A DNA stretch of 64,000 bases. It comes from Pontibacter indicus (GTDB taxonomy: Bacteria > Bacteroidota > Bacteroidia > Cytophagales > Hymenobacteraceae). The position numbers and the translations under genes were made by a program. The stretch is from NCBI RefSeq assembly GCF_900156345.1, contig NZ_FTPP01000002.1:1299523-1363522 (forward strand), written 5' to 3'. Shown here one piece after another: positions 30,094-39,255 of this stretch; position 1 is the first letter of the stretch; the number at the start of each line of letters is the position of its first letter. The notes beneath the pieces are model-generated. The model did no database searches, was not told the origin of the DNA, and worked only from the letters and a program-made list of their open reading frames with translations.

Positions 30094-30618
30094 ATGACTA
30101 AAAAATTCGTTCTAGGTATCTACGATGATGAGGATGTCCTGCTGCAGGCCATCGAGAACGTCCGGGCTGCCGGTACTAAAATTTACGAAGTTTTTTCGCC
30201 ATACCCGATTCACGGTATCGATGATGTATTAGGTGTTAAGCGTTCAAGACTTCCAATTGTAGCCTTCTTCTGCGGTCTGTTCGGAATGTCCTTCGCGCTC
30301 TGGATGCAGATCTGGATGCTTGGTTTCGACTGGCCCATGATCATCGGTGGTAAGCCGCACATCGCCTTACCAGCATTCATCCCTGTAACATTCGAGCTAA
30401 CTGTACTGTGCGCCGCATTCGGTATGGTGATCACTTTCTTTATTGTTACTAGACTGAGACCTTCCTTAAAGGTGAATGTTTTTGACAAGCGCTCAACAGA
30501 TGACAAGTATGTGATGGCGATAGAGGTGAAAGAAGGTGTGACTGATATCTCAGCCCTTAACAACCTGCTTCGTTCAAACGGTGCTATCGAAGTAAATGAG
30601 AAGGAGGTAATCAAATAA
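30094..30618 (+). CDS. actD: alternative complex III subunit ActD (DUF3341)
   Basis: 174 residues beginning MTKKFVLGIYDDEDVLLQAI, the typical DUF3341 opening. Two membrane helices follow (about residues 57-78 and 98-121), then a soluble C-terminal tail with FDKRSTDDKYVMAIE. In solved ACIII structures ActD is a small membrane subunit that stabilises the ActC/ActF pair. Its stop overlaps the actE start as TAATG at 30616-30620, indicating coupled translation. Confidence 0.95.
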   Translation: MTKKFVLGIYDDEDVLLQAIENVRAAGTKIYEVFSPYPIHGIDDVLGVKRSRLPIVAFFCGLFGMSFALWMQIWMLGFDWPMIIGGKPHIALPAFIPVTFELTVLCAAFGMVITFFIVTRLRPSLKVNVFDKRSTDDKYVMAIEVKEGVTDISALNNLLRSNGAIEVNEKEVIK

Positions 30619-31241
30619 TGAAAGGTCTACTAAATTTAGGTATCAAAGCCTCTGCCGTATTATTTTCAGGCGCCATGCTGGTAGCCTGTAGCAACGAGAA
30701 AGATCCGGGTCTGGAATATGCTCCAGACATGTATCACTCTGTTCCGTTGGATCCTTATTCTCAGGTAAAGGAAAATCTCTATAACCCAGGCGGCATGAAC
30801 ATGCGTGAGCCTGCACCGGGTACAGTTGCCCGTGGCAAGATGGGTTATAACATGTATCTCTCCAAAGACGAAGCTGAAGTAGCCGGTGTGGAGTTGAAAA
30901 ACCCACTGGAGAAGAATGAGCTTAATCTGGCTGAAGGACAGTTACTGTATACCAGATTCTGCTCTCCTTGCCATGGTGACCAAGGCGATGGACAAGGTCT
31001 TGTAGGACAGAAGTTCAAAGGCGTTCCATCTTATTCTGCAGGCCGCGTTGCTACGCTTCCTGAAGGACACATCTACCACGTTATCACCAACGGACGTGGT
31101 CGTATGTTGCCACACGGCTCACAGGTTAACCCAACGGAGCGCTGGAAAATTGTGATGTATGTGCAACAGCTTCAGGGTGGCGATGTGCCAGCTCCTGCCG
31201 CGGCAGATTCAACAGCAACAGGTACTACACCTACTAACTAA
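30618..31241 (+). CDS. actE: alternative complex III monoheme cytochrome c lipoprotein ActE
   Basis: 207 residues. The N-terminus is a lipoprotein signal with lipobox LVAC (Cys24). One heme motif, CSPCH at 115-119, followed by GDQGDGQG, and a likely Met ligand in the GRMLPHGSQV region, make it a class I cytochrome c. The C-terminus is a short Ala/Thr/Pro tail. In ACIII it is the peripheral heme c subunit that hands electrons to the oxidase. Confidence 0.95.
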   Translation: MKGLLNLGIKASAVLFSGAMLVACSNEKDPGLEYAPDMYHSVPLDPYSQVKENLYNPGGMNMREPAPGTVARGKMGYNMYLSKDEAEVAGVELKNPLEKNELNLAEGQLLYTRFCSPCHGDQGDGQGLVGQKFKGVPSYSAGRVATLPEGHIYHVITNGRGRMLPHGSQVNPTERWKIVMYVQQLQGGDVPAPAAADSTATGTTPTN

Positions 31242-31267
31242 GTCTAAGGCATAATATCAAAAGGATA

Positions 31268-32554
31268 ATGACAGAAGAAAGACTCATCATTTCCAGAAAA
31301 ACGAACAACAAGTTTTTCTTGATGATAGCTATAGGTGTTGTATTGCTTATAGCAGGTATAATCATAGCTGCGATGAGCGGTGGTCACCAGGCCGAAGGGC
31401 ATGGTGAAGCAGCCGCCGCAGGACACGAAGCAGCTCATTGGACCAAAAGGCTCTACATGAACCTTTGGCTGAATAACGTTTATTTTACAGGTATCGCGCT
31501 GATTGGCGTATTTTTCGTAGCCGTGCAATATGTGGCCTACGCAGGATGGTCAGTACTAATCAAGCGTATACCTGAGGCAATGGGCTACTACCTTCCGATC
31601 GGTGGTGCTGTAATGCTGATCACATTCCTTTTAGGTGGTCATGACATCTTCCACTGGACGCACGATTACCTGTACAACCAATTCCTGGAAGACGGTGTGA
31701 CTCCAAACCCTCAGTACGACCCAATCATTGCCGGTAAGGCGCCATACCTGAACTTCTGGTTCTTCCTGATCAGAATGGTTGCTTACTTCGTGCTGTGGAT
31801 CCTGTTCTTCAACTGGTTGAGAAGAAACTCTCTTAATGAAGACTTGCAGGGAGGTACGAACTATTACCACAAGAGCATCAGAATTTCTGCCATGTTCCTG
31901 GTAGTATTCGGTGTGACTTCTTCTACTTCTGCCTGGGACTGGGTGCTTTCTATTGACACGCACTGGTTCTCAACCATGTTTGGCTGGTACGTATTCGCTA
32001 GCTGGTGGGTATCTGGCCTGGCGGTAATCACGTTGGCTGTAATCATCCTGAAGCAGAACGGCTACCTGAAAATGGTAAATGCGAACCACCTGCACGACTT
32101 AGGTAAATTTGTATTCGCCTTCTCCATCTTCTGGACCTACGTTTGGTTCTCTCAGTTCATGCTGATCTGGTACGCTAACATTCCGGAAGAGTCGATTTAC
32201 TTCATCGAGCGTCTGGGTGGTAATGGCGGTCACTTCAAATGGATCTTCTTTACAAATCTGCTGATTAACTTTGCCTTCCCTTTCCTTGTTCTGATGACAA
32301 GAGATGCAAAACGTCAGATGATTATGTTGAAAATCGTTACAATCGCAATTCTGATTGGCCATTGGCTGGACTTCTATCTGATGATGATGCCGGGTACAAT
32401 GCGTACAGATGCAGGTATCGGATTTATTGAAATTGGCACCACCTTGATCTTCCTGGGAGTATTCCTGATTACATTCACAAAGGGCCTGACAAAAGCCTCA
32501 CTTGTGCCAGTAAATCACCCTTTCCTGGAGGAGAGTGTTCACCATCATGTTTAG
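31268..32554 (+). CDS. actF: alternative complex III membrane subunit ActF
   Basis: 428 residues with about ten membrane segments and a His-rich, Ala-rich loop (GGHQAEGHGEAAAAGHE) after the first helix. Blocks such as WTKRLYMNLWLNNVYFTGIA, SSTSAWDWVLSIDTHWFSTMFGW and WLDFYLMMMPGTM are characteristic of the ActF quinol:cytochrome c oxidoreductase subunit, a homologue of ActC. It forms the second large membrane subunit and is suspected of a proton-handling role. The oxidase genes begin 21 bases downstream. Confidence 0.95.
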   Translation: MTEERLIISRKTNNKFFLMIAIGVVLLIAGIIIAAMSGGHQAEGHGEAAAAGHEAAHWTKRLYMNLWLNNVYFTGIALIGVFFVAVQYVAYAGWSVLIKRIPEAMGYYLPIGGAVMLITFLLGGHDIFHWTHDYLYNQFLEDGVTPNPQYDPIIAGKAPYLNFWFFLIRMVAYFVLWILFFNWLRRNSLNEDLQGGTNYYHKSIRISAMFLVVFGVTSSTSAWDWVLSIDTHWFSTMFGWYVFASWWVSGLAVITLAVIILKQNGYLKMVNANHLHDLGKFVFAFSIFWTYVWFSQFMLIWYANIPEESIYFIERLGGNGGHFKWIFFTNLLINFAFPFLVLMTRDAKRQMIMLKIVTIAILIGHWLDFYLMMMPGTMRTDAGIGFIEIGTTLIFLGVFLITFTKGLTKASLVPVNHPFLEESVHHHV

Positions 32555-32575
32555 TCATACTAAAAACATTATACA

Positions 32576-33634
32576 ATGATTACGTTAGCCATAGGTTTAT
32601 CCATCGTCCTGTTACTAGTTATACTGTTCCTGTTATTCAGGATCGGTACACTAGCCTCTATCTTCAGAGGATCTTCACAGCGCGCTGTTGGAACCACTAA
32701 AACAAGTAACAAAGTAAACAGCATCTTGATGCTCCTCTTCCTGATCGTAGGAGGAGCCATCTTTGCCTGGTCCTTTGCAGATGCATGGGACGACATGAAC
32801 CAACCTGTTGCCTCTGTGCACGGCGGTTGGACGGATAGTCTGTTCTGGACTACCATGATTGTGATCGGTATTGTGTTTGTGATCACGCAGATCCTGCTTT
32901 TCTGGTATTCTTACAAGTATCAGCATAAAGACGAAAAGCGTGCTTATTACTACCCGCACAATAACAAACTGGAGATTGTTTGGACAATGATCCCAGCTGT
33001 TGTAATGGCGCTGTTGGTATTTGCAGGATGGCAAACATGGTCTAATATTACGAGTGCGGCACCTTCAGACGCAGTTGTGGTTGAAGTGATGGGCAAGCAG
33101 TTCAGCTGGCTTGTACGTTACCCTGGACCGGACGGGAAACTGGGTGAGGCAAACGTAAACCTGATCGATGCTACAAACGAAATTGGTGTCGACTTCAGTG
33201 ATCCAAACGCCATGGACGACTTTATGCCACGTGAGATTCACGTACCAAAAGGTAAGCCTGTGCTTTTGAAAATTCGTTCACGTGACGTTATCCACAGTGT
33301 TTTCCTGCCACATTTCCGTGTGAAAATGGATGCTGTGCCAGGTATGCCAACCAAATTCTGGTTTGTGCCTACTAAAACTACTGAGGAAGTGCGCACTGAA
33401 ACGGGCAACCCTGACTTCAACTTCGAACTGGCTTGTACTGAAATCTGCGGTCGCGGTCACTTTGCGATGCGATTTATCTTAGTTGTTGATGAACCTGAGG
33501 AATATGAGGAGTGGTTAGCTTCGCAGACTCCTTTTATCGAGCAGAACCCACAGCTTCTTTCAAAGTTCACCCAGGATTCTAAAGATCAGGTGGTGCTGGA
33601 GAAGAGTGCAGAAGAAGTAAAAACAGAGTTGTAG
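32576..33634 (+). CDS. coxB: cytochrome c oxidase subunit II
   Basis: 352 residues with three hydrophobic segments in the N-terminal 145 residues, one more than the usual two, followed by the cupredoxin domain. The CuA ligands are complete: His240 (VIHSVFLPHF), Cys287 and Cys291 in CTEICGRGH, His295 and the following Met in HFAMRF. No C-terminal heme c domain is fused, so electrons must come from ActA/ActE hemes or another cytochrome. It accepts electrons from cytochrome c and passes them to subunit I. Confidence 0.96.
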   Translation: MITLAIGLSIVLLLVILFLLFRIGTLASIFRGSSQRAVGTTKTSNKVNSILMLLFLIVGGAIFAWSFADAWDDMNQPVASVHGGWTDSLFWTTMIVIGIVFVITQILLFWYSYKYQHKDEKRAYYYPHNNKLEIVWTMIPAVVMALLVFAGWQTWSNITSAAPSDAVVVEVMGKQFSWLVRYPGPDGKLGEANVNLIDATNEIGVDFSDPNAMDDFMPREIHVPKGKPVLLKIRSRDVIHSVFLPHFRVKMDAVPGMPTKFWFVPTKTTEEVRTETGNPDFNFELACTEICGRGHFAMRFILVVDEPEEYEEWLASQTPFIEQNPQLLSKFTQDSKDQVVLEKSAEEVKTEL

Positions 33635-33652
33635 CATTAAAAAATATCAACA

Positions 33653-35479
33653 ATGTCGAGTACAGATATCTCTCTAAATAAAGATGTGCATCACGCTCAC
33701 GACGAGCATGATCATCATCACGACCAAAACTTCTTTGAGAAGTACATCTTCAGCCAGGACCACAAAGTAATTGCAAAGCAGTTCCTGTTTGCAGGTATCT
33801 TTTGGGGCTTTATCGGTGGCTTCCTGTCAATCATCTTCCGTTTGCAACTAGGCTGGCCAGAAGCTACTTTCACTTTCCTGGAGCCAATCCTGGGTGGCTG
33901 GATCGTAAATGGTAAACTCGATCCGGAGTTCTACCTGGCGCTTGTAACCATGCACGGTACAATCATGGTGTTCTTTGTATTGACAGCAGGTCTATCAGGT
34001 ACATTCAGTAACTTCCTGATTCCGCTGCAAATTGGTGCACGTGATATGGCATCAGGTTTCATGAACATGCTTTCTTTTTGGATATTCTTCCTGGCAAGTG
34101 TGGTCATGTTCTGGTCACTGTTCCTTGAAACAGGCCCTGCTGGTGGTGGTTGGACAGTATATCCTCCACTAAGTGCATTGCCACAAGCAATATCGGGCTC
34201 TAAAGGCGGTATGACAATGTGGTTGATCAGTATGGCTTTGTTTATCGCTTCGCAGTTGTTAGGTGGTGTTAACTATATCACGACTGTTATTAACCTGAGA
34301 ACAAAAGGTATGTCGATGACAAAGTTGCCATTGACTATCTGGGCCTTCTTCCTGACTGCAATCCTGGGTCTGCTTTCATTCCCGGTTCTTTTGTCAGCTG
34401 CCTTGCTTCTGATTTTTGACCGTAGCTTCGGAACCAGCTTCTTCCTTTCTGATATATACATTGCCGGAGAGGCTCTTGCTAACACTGGGGGTAGCGCTAT
34501 CTTGTTCCAGCACTTGTTCTGGTTCCTGGGTCACCCAGAGGTATACATCGTAATCCTTCCAACATTCGGTATCGTTTCTGAAGTAATCGCTACAAACGCT
34601 CGTAAGCCAATCTTCGGTTATAGAGCCATGATCGGTTCAATGCTGGGTATTTCAGTACTGTCGTTCGTTGTGTGGGCTCACCATATGTTCGTGACAGGTA
34701 TGAACCCATTCCTTGGATCTGTCTTCATGTTCCTGACGCTGATTATTGCAGTACCATCTGCGGTGAAAGTGTTCAACTGGATCGCGACGCTTTGGAGAGG
34801 TAACATTCGCTTTACGACAGCAATGTTGTATGCAATTGCTTTCGTATCGTTGTTTATCTCTGGTGGTCTGACAGGTATCATTTTGGGTAACTCAGCGCTG
34901 GATATTCAGCTGCATGACACATACTTCGTAATCGCTCACTTCCACCTTGTGATGGGTGCGGCTGCTTTCTTTGGTATGTTCTGCGGTATTTACCACTGGT
35001 TCCCTAAGATGTTCGGTCGCATGATGGACGAGAAACTGGGTGCTCTTCACTTCTGGTTGACCTTCCTGTCTGCTTACCTGGTGTTCATGCCAATGCACTA
35101 CATCGGTATCGCAGGTTTCCCAAGAAGGTATTACTCTTGGACAGGTTTTGATGCCTTCAATACATTCACTGACCTGAACAGCTTTATCAGTATTGCGGCT
35201 ATCCTTGGTTTCACTGCTCAGTTGATCTTCTTGTTTAACTTTGTGTACAGCATCTTCAAAGGACGTCGTGCTACTGCCAACCCATGGCATTCAAACACAC
35301 TGGAGTGGACTACTCCGGTTAACCCAGGACACGGTAACTGGCCAGGTGAGATCCCTACAGTTTACAGATGGCCTTACGATTATAGCAAACCAGGCGCTGC
35401 TGAGGATTATATCCCACAGAACGTGCCTTACTCTCAGACGCAGTCTTCAAACCTGCCATACGAGAGAGAATTAGAATAG
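33653..35479 (+). CDS. coxA: cytochrome c oxidase subunit I (aa3-type)
   Basis: 608 residues with 12 or more membrane helices. The heme-copper ligands are in the expected places: early HGTIMVFF (low-spin heme a), HPEVYIVILPTFG (CuB His and the cross-linked Tyr), HHMFV, and HFHLVMGAAAFF (heme a3 and heme a). The N-terminus is His/Asp-rich (HHAHDEHDHHHDQ), an odd extension that could bind copper. It reduces oxygen and pumps protons. Nineteen bases after coxB and 5 bases before ctaA. Confidence 0.97.
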   Translation: MSSTDISLNKDVHHAHDEHDHHHDQNFFEKYIFSQDHKVIAKQFLFAGIFWGFIGGFLSIIFRLQLGWPEATFTFLEPILGGWIVNGKLDPEFYLALVTMHGTIMVFFVLTAGLSGTFSNFLIPLQIGARDMASGFMNMLSFWIFFLASVVMFWSLFLETGPAGGGWTVYPPLSALPQAISGSKGGMTMWLISMALFIASQLLGGVNYITTVINLRTKGMSMTKLPLTIWAFFLTAILGLLSFPVLLSAALLLIFDRSFGTSFFLSDIYIAGEALANTGGSAILFQHLFWFLGHPEVYIVILPTFGIVSEVIATNARKPIFGYRAMIGSMLGISVLSFVVWAHHMFVTGMNPFLGSVFMFLTLIIAVPSAVKVFNWIATLWRGNIRFTTAMLYAIAFVSLFISGGLTGIILGNSALDIQLHDTYFVIAHFHLVMGAAAFFGMFCGIYHWFPKMFGRMMDEKLGALHFWLTFLSAYLVFMPMHYIGIAGFPRRYYSWTGFDAFNTFTDLNSFISIAAILGFTAQLIFLFNFVYSIFKGRRATANPWHSNTLEWTTPVNPGHGNWPGEIPTVYRWPYDYSKPGAAEDYIPQNVPYSQTQSSNLPYERELE

Positions 35480-35484
35480 CTTAA

Positions 35485-36561
35485 ATGACAAATAAATCTT
35501 TTCCATACAAAAGGTTTAGGAATATTGGAGTACTAACAGTAGTAGCTGTTTACTTCCTAATATTAGTTGGAGGAATCGTGCGAAGCACGGGCTCAGGAAT
35601 GGGATGTCCGGACTGGCCCAAGTGTTTTGGCAGTTGGGTTCCTCCAACTGATGTTAGCCAGTTACCAGATGATTATCTGGAAGTCTACAAGCATCAGCGA
35701 GTAGAGAAAAACCAGAGGCTAGCCGGGCTTCTGGATAAGGTGGGTTTCGATACAGTGGCAGGCGAGTTACGCGATCATCCGTTGCAGCACATTGAAACTG
35801 ATTTCAATGTGACCAAGACCTGGATAGAGTATATCAACCGCTTGGTAGGCGTGGTAATTGGAATACTGATTTTCCTGACTGTGCTGTATGCTATACCTTA
35901 TCTTAAATCCGACAAGTCTGTTTTCTACCTCTCGCTGCTGAGTTTTGTGCTGGTGGGTTTTCAAGGTTGGTTAGGCTCCATTGTGGTGTCTACGAATCTG
36001 CTCCCGGTTACAATTTCCATACACATGGCGGTTGCGCTTGTGTTGGTCGCCTTACTGCAGTATGTGGTCATTCGGTCGCAGTCTGCTTTTATAACACCAC
36101 GGTTTGAAGCATCGAAGCAGCTGTTTTTCGTTATCGGTCTGGTAGCAGCCGCTACTTTTGTTCAGATATTGATCGGAACGCAGGTGCGCGAAGAAGTGGA
36201 TACCGTCGCTTTTGAGATGAATGGAAGTAACAGAGATCTTTGGGTTGACCAGCTTGGGCTGAGTTTTAATATCCACCGCTCTTTCTCCATTCTGTTACTG
36301 GCGCTGCATCTTTACATGGCTTATCTGATTTATAAGCTAAAAGACCGCCGGTTGAATATGATGACAAACTGGATGATGGTGTTGCTTGTTGCTGAGATAG
36401 CGTTCGGTGTAATTATGGCTTATTTCGCTATACCTGCATTCCTGCAACCGCTGCACCTGACGATCGCTACTTTGCTGTTCGGAGTTCAGTTTCTAATTTT
36501 AATTTTTTATTACTACGCCTCTAAAAAGGCGGTCGAAAAACCGGTAGTGGTTCTTAACTAA
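35485..36561 (+). CDS. ctaA: heme A synthase (COX15/CtaA)
   Basis: 358 residues with eight membrane segments. The start region has GGIVRSTGSGMGCPDWPKCF, the conserved Arg/Gly and Cys-containing loop of type II COX15/CtaA enzymes, and later NRLVGVVIG, HMAVALVLVAL, FNIHRSFSILLLALHLY and QPLHLTIATLLFG provide the heme-ligand histidines. It oxidises the C8 methyl of heme O to give heme A for subunit I. Its stop codon overlaps the ctaB start as TAATG at 36559-36563. Confidence 0.95.
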   Translation: MTNKSFPYKRFRNIGVLTVVAVYFLILVGGIVRSTGSGMGCPDWPKCFGSWVPPTDVSQLPDDYLEVYKHQRVEKNQRLAGLLDKVGFDTVAGELRDHPLQHIETDFNVTKTWIEYINRLVGVVIGILIFLTVLYAIPYLKSDKSVFYLSLLSFVLVGFQGWLGSIVVSTNLLPVTISIHMAVALVLVALLQYVVIRSQSAFITPRFEASKQLFFVIGLVAAATFVQILIGTQVREEVDTVAFEMNGSNRDLWVDQLGLSFNIHRSFSILLLALHLYMAYLIYKLKDRRLNMMTNWMMVLLVAEIAFGVIMAYFAIPAFLQPLHLTIATLLFGVQFLILIFYYYASKKAVEKPVVVLN

Positions 36562-37457
36562 TGATTACAGAAAGGTCAGAATCGGTAGTATCTCTAGTTA
36601 GTACAGCGCAAAAAGCGTCAGCATACTTCAAACTCCTGAAGTTCAGACTGAGTTTTACAGTAGCTTTCTCAAGTGCCATTGGTTACATACTAGGACATCC
36701 AGGTGGAAGTTGGATAAAGATTGCATTAGTGATGCTGGGTGGCTTAATGGTAACAGGCGCTGCCAACATCGTGAACCAGATACTCGAAAAGGACCTGGAT
36801 AAACTAATGAAGCGCACGGCAAACAGGCCGCTTCCAACAAGCACACTCAGCGTGATGGAGGCTGCTATATTTGGTGCGCTTATAGGTATAGGTGGACTGC
36901 TGCTGCTGGCTACTGTTTTCAACACACTGACTGCAGCCATTGCACTGTTATCACTTATACTTTACGGGTTTATCTATACACCGCTGAAGCGCATCAGTCC
37001 GATCAATGTGTTTGTAGGGGCTATACCTGGAGCGCTGCCTCCGCTGATCGGTTGGGTGGCTGCAACAGGGGTTGTAGGAGTAGAGGCCTGGATTCTTTTT
37101 GGAATTCAGTTTATCTGGCAGTTTCCGCATTTCTGGGCGATCGCCTGGGTGTTGGACGATGACTACAAAAAGGCTGGATTCAAGATGCTTCCGATGGAAG
37201 GAGGCAAAAATCTGAAAACTGCCATCCAGATCATGATCTATACCTTGCTCCTGATTCCATTGAGCTTATTACCCTTGCAGTTCGGGATGACGGGCACAAT
37301 TTCAGCAATGATCGCTGTGATTTGCGGAGTTTTGTTTTTGGCTCAGACATTTCATCTGATGCGCACTTGTACCAACAAGGCAGCTATGAACATTATGTTT
37401 GGGTCCTTTTTGTATTTGCCTATCGTGCAGATCGCGTTTGTTTTAGATAAAATTTAG
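36561..37457 (+). CDS. ctaB: protoheme IX farnesyltransferase (heme O synthase)
   Basis: 298 residues of the UbiA prenyltransferase family with about nine membrane helices. The first Asp-rich site reads NQILEKDLDKLMKRTANRPLP, and the second region has YTPLKR and DDDYKKAGFKMLP. It adds the farnesyl group to heme B, the step before CtaA, which explains its place directly after ctaA. Translationally coupled by the TAATG overlap. Confidence 0.96.
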   Translation: MITERSESVVSLVSTAQKASAYFKLLKFRLSFTVAFSSAIGYILGHPGGSWIKIALVMLGGLMVTGAANIVNQILEKDLDKLMKRTANRPLPTSTLSVMEAAIFGALIGIGGLLLLATVFNTLTAAIALLSLILYGFIYTPLKRISPINVFVGAIPGALPPLIGWVAATGVVGVEAWILFGIQFIWQFPHFWAIAWVLDDDYKKAGFKMLPMEGGKNLKTAIQIMIYTLLLIPLSLLPLQFGMTGTISAMIAVICGVLFLAQTFHLMRTCTNKAAMNIMFGSFLYLPIVQIAFVLDKI

Positions 37458-37460
37458 AAT

Positions 37461-38051
37461 ATGGATATGGTTGCGAAATCATTCGGGGAAGAGAACAACA
37501 CAGGCGGAATTCATCCTTTAAAGTTTACGCTGTGGTTGCTTATTATGAGTATAATTATGATGTTTGCAGCCTTTACGAGCGCTTATTTGGTGCGCCGTGC
37601 AGAAGGCAACTGGTTAGAGTTTGACTTACCAAACATCTTACTGATTAACACAGTGCTTATTGCCTTGAGTAGTGTTACCATGCAGCTGGCCCATAATGCG
37701 GCAGCTCAGGACAACTTAGGCAGGCTGCGCCTCATGCTCTATTTAACGTTCGGATTAGGAGCTGCTTTTCTGGTAGGCCAGTGGAACGGATGGGCAGAAC
37801 TGGTAAGTAACAATGTGTATTTCGGAGGAGAGACAAGTAACCCTTCCGGTTCATTTATGTATGTATTAACAGGTGTACATGGTTTTCACCTGATCACCGG
37901 CCTTATTTATGTGGCGCTGGTAATAGTGGCAAGTTTGCGTTATAGAGTACACTCGAAGAATATGCTGCGTATACAGCTTTGCACCATTTACTGGCACTTC
38001 CTGGGTGGCCTATGGCTATACTTGTATATATTTTTGAGACTAAATCACTAA
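37461..38051 (+). CDS. cytochrome c oxidase subunit III-like protein (first copy)
   Basis: 196 residues with five membrane segments. GVHGFHLITGLIYV and YWHFLGGLWLYLYI are heme-copper oxidase subunit III motifs. It is shorter than classical seven-helix subunit III and belongs to the bacterial short form. It starts 3 bases after ctaB and is followed 24 bases later by a second, longer subunit III-like gene, so the mature oxidase may contain both. Confidence 0.92.
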   Translation: MDMVAKSFGEENNTGGIHPLKFTLWLLIMSIIMMFAAFTSAYLVRRAEGNWLEFDLPNILLINTVLIALSSVTMQLAHNAAAQDNLGRLRLMLYLTFGLGAAFLVGQWNGWAELVSNNVYFGGETSNPSGSFMYVLTGVHGFHLITGLIYVALVIVASLRYRVHSKNMLRIQLCTIYWHFLGGLWLYLYIFLRLNH

Positions 38052-38075
38052 ACACGTTTTTTTCAATACTAAACT

Positions 38076-38822
38076 ATGTCTACATCAACTACGCTGGAAG
38101 AACCTAAAACAGGTACATGGGATGGTGGTAACGAGCCACTAAAAGCGAGCTATGGAAAACTCATGATGTGGTTTTTCCTGCTGTCCGATGCCTTTACCTT
38201 TGCTGCCTTCCTGATCGTTTATGGTCTGTCGCGTCACAGTCACCTGCCTTACACCGGTAGTCCGGAAGAATTTCAGTTTTCTACGGAATGGTGGCCTATA
38301 CCCGAGAAGGTGTTCAACGCTTTCCCTGGTTTCCACGGTGTAGACCTTCCCCTGGCTTTCGTGGCATTAATGACCATGATCCTCATTTTGAGCTCCGTGA
38401 CAATGGTGTTGGCAGTAGAAGCCGGTCACCGCATGGATAAAAATGATGTTCAGAAGTGGTTGCTGTGGACAATCCTGTTCGGTGGTACCTTCCTGGGCTG
38501 CCAGGCTTGGGAGTGGACGCACTTTATTGTAGGAACTGAAGAAGGTATGCTGCTTGCCGACGGTACGCGCATTTTCGGGGCTAACATGACCATGAACCAA
38601 TATGGTCCGCCTTTGTTTGCTAACCTCTTCTTCTTTATCACTGGCTTCCACGGCTTCCACGTAACGGTAGGTTGGATACTCCTGGTAATCGCCTTTATCA
38701 GCACAGTGAATGGCGTGTACCACAAACGCGGTCACTACGAGATGGTGGAGAAAATTGGTCTGTACTGGCACTTTGTAGACCTGGTATGGGTATTCGTATT
38801 TACTTTCTTCTACCTGATCTAA
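38076..38822 (+). CDS. cytochrome c oxidase subunit III-like protein (second copy)
   Basis: 248 residues. The N-terminal segment includes SYGKLMMWFFLLSDAFTFAAFLIVYG, and the C-terminal part has FFITGFHGFHVTVGWILLVIAFI and YWHFVDLVWVFVFTFFYLI, the usual subunit III helices with conserved His and Glu. Paralogous to the preceding gene but longer by about 50 residues because of an inserted loop (residues about 55-90). Two adjacent subunit III genes are common in this phylum. Confidence 0.94.
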   Translation: MSTSTTLEEPKTGTWDGGNEPLKASYGKLMMWFFLLSDAFTFAAFLIVYGLSRHSHLPYTGSPEEFQFSTEWWPIPEKVFNAFPGFHGVDLPLAFVALMTMILILSSVTMVLAVEAGHRMDKNDVQKWLLWTILFGGTFLGCQAWEWTHFIVGTEEGMLLADGTRIFGANMTMNQYGPPLFANLFFFITGFHGFHVTVGWILLVIAFISTVNGVYHKRGHYEMVEKIGLYWHFVDLVWVFVFTFFYLI

Positions 38823-38847
38823 TTAATAAGTCAAACGTTAAACAGCA

Positions 38848-38875
38848 GCAGTATCCGTGGAAAACCGGATACTGC
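38848..38875 (+). terminator. intra-operon hairpin
   Basis: GCAGTATCCG (38848-38857) and CGGATACTGC (38866-38875) form a perfect 10-bp stem with an 8-base loop, placed between the second subunit III gene and the subunit IV gene. The following bases (CTTATAAAAATAAA) are only partly T-rich, so it may be an attenuator or an mRNA processing/stability element rather than a full terminator. Confidence 0.6.
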
Positions 38876-38896
38876 CTTATAAAAATAAAGCATACT

Positions 38897-39244
38897 ATGG
38901 CAGCTCATTCTGATCATTCAAACGAATTTCAGCAGACTGGTGAAATACCTAAGGCACAGACTAAAGTTATCTGGAAGACGTTCTTTATTCTGGTAGCACT
39001 AACAGCAGTCGAGTTCTTGTTCGCTTTCACCATGGATGCCGGCACACTCCGTAATGCCATCTTCATCATCCTGACGGTGTTCAAGGCATTCTACATTGTG
39101 GCCGAGTTCATGCACTTGAAGCACGAGACGAAAGCTTTGATCTGGTCGATTATCTTACCAATGGCCCTGGTAATGTGGCTAATGGTAGCGCTGATTTCGG
39201 AAGGAAGCTATTACTTCGATTCGATAAGAAATTACTTTAACTAA
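38897..39244 (+). CDS. cytochrome c oxidase subunit IV
   Basis: 115 residues starting MAAHSDHSNEFQQTGEIPKA. Three membrane helices follow; the block FKAFYIVAEFMHLKHETKALIWSIILP is typical of bacterial COX4-type small subunits. A longer frame begins at 38672 inside the preceding gene, but it would include non-conserved sequence over the hairpin, so this ATG was chosen. It supports assembly or stability of the oxidase. Confidence 0.93.
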   Translation: MAAHSDHSNEFQQTGEIPKAQTKVIWKTFFILVALTAVEFLFAFTMDAGTLRNAIFIILTVFKAFYIVAEFMHLKHETKALIWSIILPMALVMWLMVALISEGSYYFDSIRNYFN

Positions 39245-39255
39245 GTATACTGAAT

